Shown in pieces: positions 60,169 through 64,000 of a DNA stretch of 64,000 nt. The notes beneath the pieces were generated by a model, which was given only the letters and a program-made list of their open reading frames with translations, searched no databases and was not told the DNA's origin. Origin of the DNA: Humulus lupulus (taxonomy: Eukaryota; Streptophyta; Magnoliopsida; Rosales; Cannabaceae); NCBI RefSeq assembly GCF_963169125.1, contig NC_084795.1:263805042-263869041 (forward strand), in the 5' to 3' direction. The position numbers and the translations under genes were made by a program. Numbering within the stretch: the first letter of the stretch is position 1; every line of letters begins with the position of its first letter.

Positions 60169-60599
60169 CATATTATATATATTCGAGGTAATGAATAAAT
60201 AATATTTTTCTTATATATTCAATGAAGATTTTTAACAATTGACTAAAATAATATATGTAATAATAATTAAATAATTAAGAAGGGAGAGGAAATAAAAAAT
60301 GAAGTGCATGCATATTAACGAAAGAAATTTTCTGAATAAATATTTTCTCTAGAAACGACTCATTTTTATAAATAAAAAGATTAAAAAGAGTCGAACCTGA
60401 GAGAGGAAGGGAGATATTAAAACGCGGCGTCGCACGAGGTAGCATAGCAGTAGCAGAAGAGTGGGAGGAAGAGAGTAGAAGACATACGGGACAAGCTTCT
60501 CTGGTGGTGCGGTAGGTTTGGGCGTTCAGGAATCTCACTATTCAAACAACAAACAAACAAGGCACTGAGAAAATCACAGCGAAGCCTCAATTGTATCCC
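60169..60599 (+). promoter_or_regulatory. Promoter and 5' UTR of CSN2
   Basis: About 430 bases between the last repeat-like sequence and the CSN2 start codon. It is AT-rich to about 60390, then purine-rich leader-like sequence with AAACAACAAACAAACAAGG just before the coding start, typical of a plant 5' UTR. No obvious TATA box at a defined distance. Confidence 0.5.
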
Positions 60600-63500
60600 A
60601 TGGGTATGCTATGCCTCACGATTTCCTTTGTCTTACTTCTCGTTTAGTCGCTTAAACCCATTTTTTTCTTGTTTGTTTTCGTAGAAAATGTTATAATTAG
60701 GGTTTTCAATTTCAGTCTGCCTTTTTTCACCATTAAAAATAGTGTCAATGGTCTCGGTAGTTTTGGCCCTGAGTTTTATTTTTAGTATTTATAATGGGTT
60801 TATGATGTGCAGACGCGGATATGGAAGATTATGGGTTCGAATACTCCGATGAGGAGCCTGAGGAACAAGACGTTGATATTGAGAACCAATATTACAACTC
60901 CAAAGGTCTCTTTCTCTTTTGATTATTGGGAATTTTGATTTGCTAAATTGAATTTATCATATCTTTGGTTTTCTTTTAACAATTTATTTGTTTTATTTAT
61001 TTAAAAAAATAAAGGTTTGGTTGAGACGGATCCAGAAGAAGCTCTTGCAGGATTTGCTGAAGTTGTTCGAATGGAACCTGAAAAGGCCGAGTGGTGAGTG
61101 CTACAAAATTTGATCAATGGGCGGTGATTTAGTGAAATGGTCAATAAAGGAGTACTTTAATGTAATGCATCATCATATTCAATCATTGCTCTTTACTATA
61201 AACTTTGACTATGAGCGATTATTTGTTTGTTTTCATCATCATTCCAAAATCAAAACTGTCTTGGTTGCACAATCTACGCTTCTGTTTTCTTCCTCATTGT
61301 AATTCGATTGAATAAATTTCTGACATTTAAGTTGAGCTTGAAATGCTTTTCAAAATAGAATTCAGTCTCTTCTCTGCTTTGCACGTGCAGCCATAAAAGT
61401 CTCAGTGTTCAGACTCGTACAGGCTTATTTAATCAGTATATAGGTCTTTTATTACCAACTTTTGGTTTTGGGCATTCTTTAGATTTTCGGATGTGATTAT
61501 TGTTGGCTCATACAACTGAAATAAATCAAAAGAATAGTTGGAAACAAATGTATTTAAAACTAAAACCTTATAATTTACACACTTATAGCCACCCGGCACT
61601 TCCTATATCACTTTCTTCAGCAAAAAGTGTCAGGACACCCACATCACTTCTACACTATTTTTAGACTAGGCTACTAGACTTTAGAGATATTAGGATTTCT
61701 TTCAATCCTAAACTTTGTGCTGGTATTATATATCTTTTTTAGCTGTAATTCCCACTTTTTATTTATTTATTTTTTATATTCTTGATTATGATTTTAAATA
61801 ATTCAATGATTTGCCTCAATGGTTATGACAATTCCCAAATAAGCTTTTTTATACATTGGCTTAGTTACTATTTATGTTGCATGTTTCTAGGGGCTTTAAA
61901 GCTCTAAAGCAAACTGTCAAGCTCTATTACCGTTTGGGAAGGTACAAAGAAATGATGGATTCATACAGGGTGATGTTGACATACATTAAATCAGCAGTGA
62001 CTCGAAATTACAGTGAGAAATGTATAAACAATATTATGGACTTTGTATCTGGTTCAGCTAGCCAGAACTTCAGCCTTCTTCGAGAATTTTACCAGACTAC
62101 TCTGAAGGCACTTGAAGATGCAAAGAATGAGGTAGGCTTATGCAAATGCACTGTCTCTGTAATCACATCTTGTTTTATGTCAAATTTTTACTCCTCTTTT
62201 GCTGTACTGCAGAGACTTTGGTTCAAGACAAATCTTAAGCTTTGCAAGATCTGGTTTGATATGGGAGAATATGGGCGAATGAGTAAGGTAGTTTGTTTGG
62301 ACACCTAGTTTTGTTACTGCTTTATTTTTCTTTTGAATGCATAAATATGGGATTAACTTGTAGAACGTATTTAGATTTTGAAGGAGCTTCATAAATCTTG
62401 CCAAAAGGAAGATGGTTCAGATGATCAAAAGAAAGGAAGTCAACTTTTGGAGGTATATGCAATTGAGATTCAAATGTACACTGAGACGAAGAATAACAAA
62501 AAGCTGAAGGTAAGATCTTTTCATAAAGATGATTTCTTGAAAACCTTTCTAAGAGAGAACATTGTGATTTACTGATTGAGTTTGCAATGCAATTAATTTC
62601 TGGTCTTCTATTGCTTCCATGTGTCACTGGATGATTTCAGTGTCTCTATCTGTCCTTTTGATTGAACTGTAAAGCTAACATTGTCGTTCAATGCAGCAAT
62701 TGTATCAGAAAGCTCTTGCGATAAAGTCAGCAATACCCCATCCAAGAATTATGGGAATAATTCGTGAGTGTGGAGGTAAGATGCATATGGCAGATGGTCA
62801 GTGGGCAGATGCTGCCACAGATTTCTTTGAAGCGTTCAAGAATTATGATGAAGCTGGGAACCAGAGGCGTATTCAATGCCTGAAGTATGATCACAATGCC
62901 CTTACACTTTTCTATTTTTTAAAACATACCTACTTCTCAGTTGACCTCTTTTTCTTCTCTCTTTTCTCTTTCTTAATTTTCCCCTTCTCCTTACTTGTTG
63001 ATAAGTTAAGTAACACTCTTGTTCTAGTTCCACAAAATGGTTCTTTTGTTTTGAGTTGTCTCAAAATAGATTGAGTATAAACAAATTTAATTTTATGAAG
63101 TATTTATTGTTGCTGGAGCAGTTTGTATAGGAACAAGGACAACATTCTTTTATTAATCTTGCTAATGTCCTTTCTTGCTTGTCAGATATCTAGTTCTAGC
63201 TAACATGCTGATGGAATCTGAGGTTAATCCATTTGATGGTCAAGAAGCAAAGCCGTAAGTCCTTGCAATTTTCTTCATTGTGCTTGCTTGTGTTTGCTCT
63301 TATTCTGATCTGTAAGGTACAGGTATAAAAATGATCCTGAGATTCTAGCAATGACAAATCTGATAGCAGCATATCAAAGAAATGAGATTTTGGAATTTGA
63401 GAAAATACTAAAGGTACCACAATGTTACAATGAAATGGGTTTAACCTGTGTATGTCGATCTCCTTGTTCCTGTTACTAAGCCCTCATCGATGCTTGTATT

Positions 63501-64000
63501 AGAGTAATAGGAGGACGATAATGGATGATCCATTCATTCGAAATTACATTGAAGATCTTTTGAAGAATGTACGCACCCAGGTGCTGCTTAAGCTTATTAA
63601 GCCTTACACAAGAATTCGCATTCCTTTTATTTCAAAGGTACAACCTTAGTTTGCTAATCACTTTCTTGTGTGCTTAATTACTTTGATTTTGATATTTACT
63701 TTCCATTTAAATCTTCCAAATTATGGTAACTCATTCCTACGGTAATTTCTTAGGTTTTAAATTATGGTCATTTTGTCTAGCTGAAAAAAATAAAAATCAT
63801 ACAGATTCTCTTGTACTCGAGTAAATAAATTTCTATGTCCTAAAATCACACCAATGTGCCATTTTGATCATCAGTAGTCCTATTAACTGTACTTACCCGA
63901 GCTTTGCTGATGTCCAGGAACTCAACGTGCCAGAAAAGGACGTGGAGCAGCTATTGGTTTCACTAATTTTGGATAACCGAATTGACGGACATATAGATCA
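60600..64000 (+). CDS. CSN2: COP9 signalosome complex subunit 2, 3' end outside window
   Basis: Spliced as join(60600..60603, 60813..60905, 61015..61093, 61891..62131, 62213..62287, 62375..62509, 62697..62884, 63186..63254, 63323..63413, 63503..63637, 63918..>64000). All joins keep frame with GT-AG, giving about 397 codons of an expected ~440. CSN2 (FUS12 in Arabidopsis) is a scaffold subunit of the COP9 signalosome, the nuclear complex that removes NEDD8 from cullin ubiquitin ligases and represses photomorphogenesis. The acidic N-terminus [20 protein letters not shown], then [40 protein letters not shown] and [20 protein letters not shown], are near-invariant family blocks of the helical-repeat region. 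The C-terminal PCI domain follows ([20 protein letters not shown] onward). The first coding exon is only ATGG. The downstream ATG at 60821 would remove just four residues and is an alternative start. Confidence 0.96.

Overview
This window is plant nuclear DNA, almost certainly from a eudicot. It shows two intron-containing plant genes with GT-AG splice sites, separated by about 56 kb of nested LTR retrotransposons. I cannot name the species. LTRs of the TGTAAC...GTTACA type remind me of elements common in Rosales, but that is an unverified impression.

The two host genes sit at the window edges and point away from each other (head-to-head). At 1-4655 on the minus strand is ROOT HAIRLESS 1 (RHL1, a plant topoisomerase VI accessory protein), with ten exons visible; its 3' end lies beyond base 1. 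At 60600-64000 on the plus strand is COP9 signalosome subunit 2 (CSN2), with eleven exons visible; it runs off the right edge. Both spliced frames are open and look functional. They do not obviously share a pathway; they flank the repeat block.

From 4979 to 18436 the block is mostly solo LTRs. Four copies of one ~2-2.4 kb LTR family (called T here: T1 4979-7331, T2 10518-12396, T3 13939-~15480, T4 16003-18436) lie beside a solo LTR of a copia family (7523-9581), a second copia solo LTR split by T3 (13668-15606), and a probable hAT-like MITE (12919-13376).

From 19236 to 38787 lies Ty1/copia element A (minus strand). A close relative, copia B (plus strand, 21512-31780), is inserted inside its RNase H region. 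Both are defective.

From 39618 to 59205 lies the most interesting structure: a Ty3/gypsy element G of the Tat/Ogre type. It has 775-776 bp LTRs and a perfect ACACG target duplication. Its gag-pol is one reading frame broken by eleven stops but no frameshift, and it carries two RNase H-like regions. Five copies of a 121-bp tandem repeat follow. Then comes a separate antisense gene with its own introns and TATA box. G carries two later insertions: copia C (46355-51014, LTRs apparently identical, TSD CTTTC) in the integrase, and T5 (53925-56322, TSD GCTGC) in the antisense gene.

Insertion order can be read from the nesting: G before C and T5; A before B; copia solo LTR C2 before T3. I see no tRNA, rRNA, CRISPR or bacterial-type features. 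The nearest thing to an unusual system is the antisense intron-bearing gene of element G; such genes are known from Tat-lineage elements, so it is under-studied rather than new.
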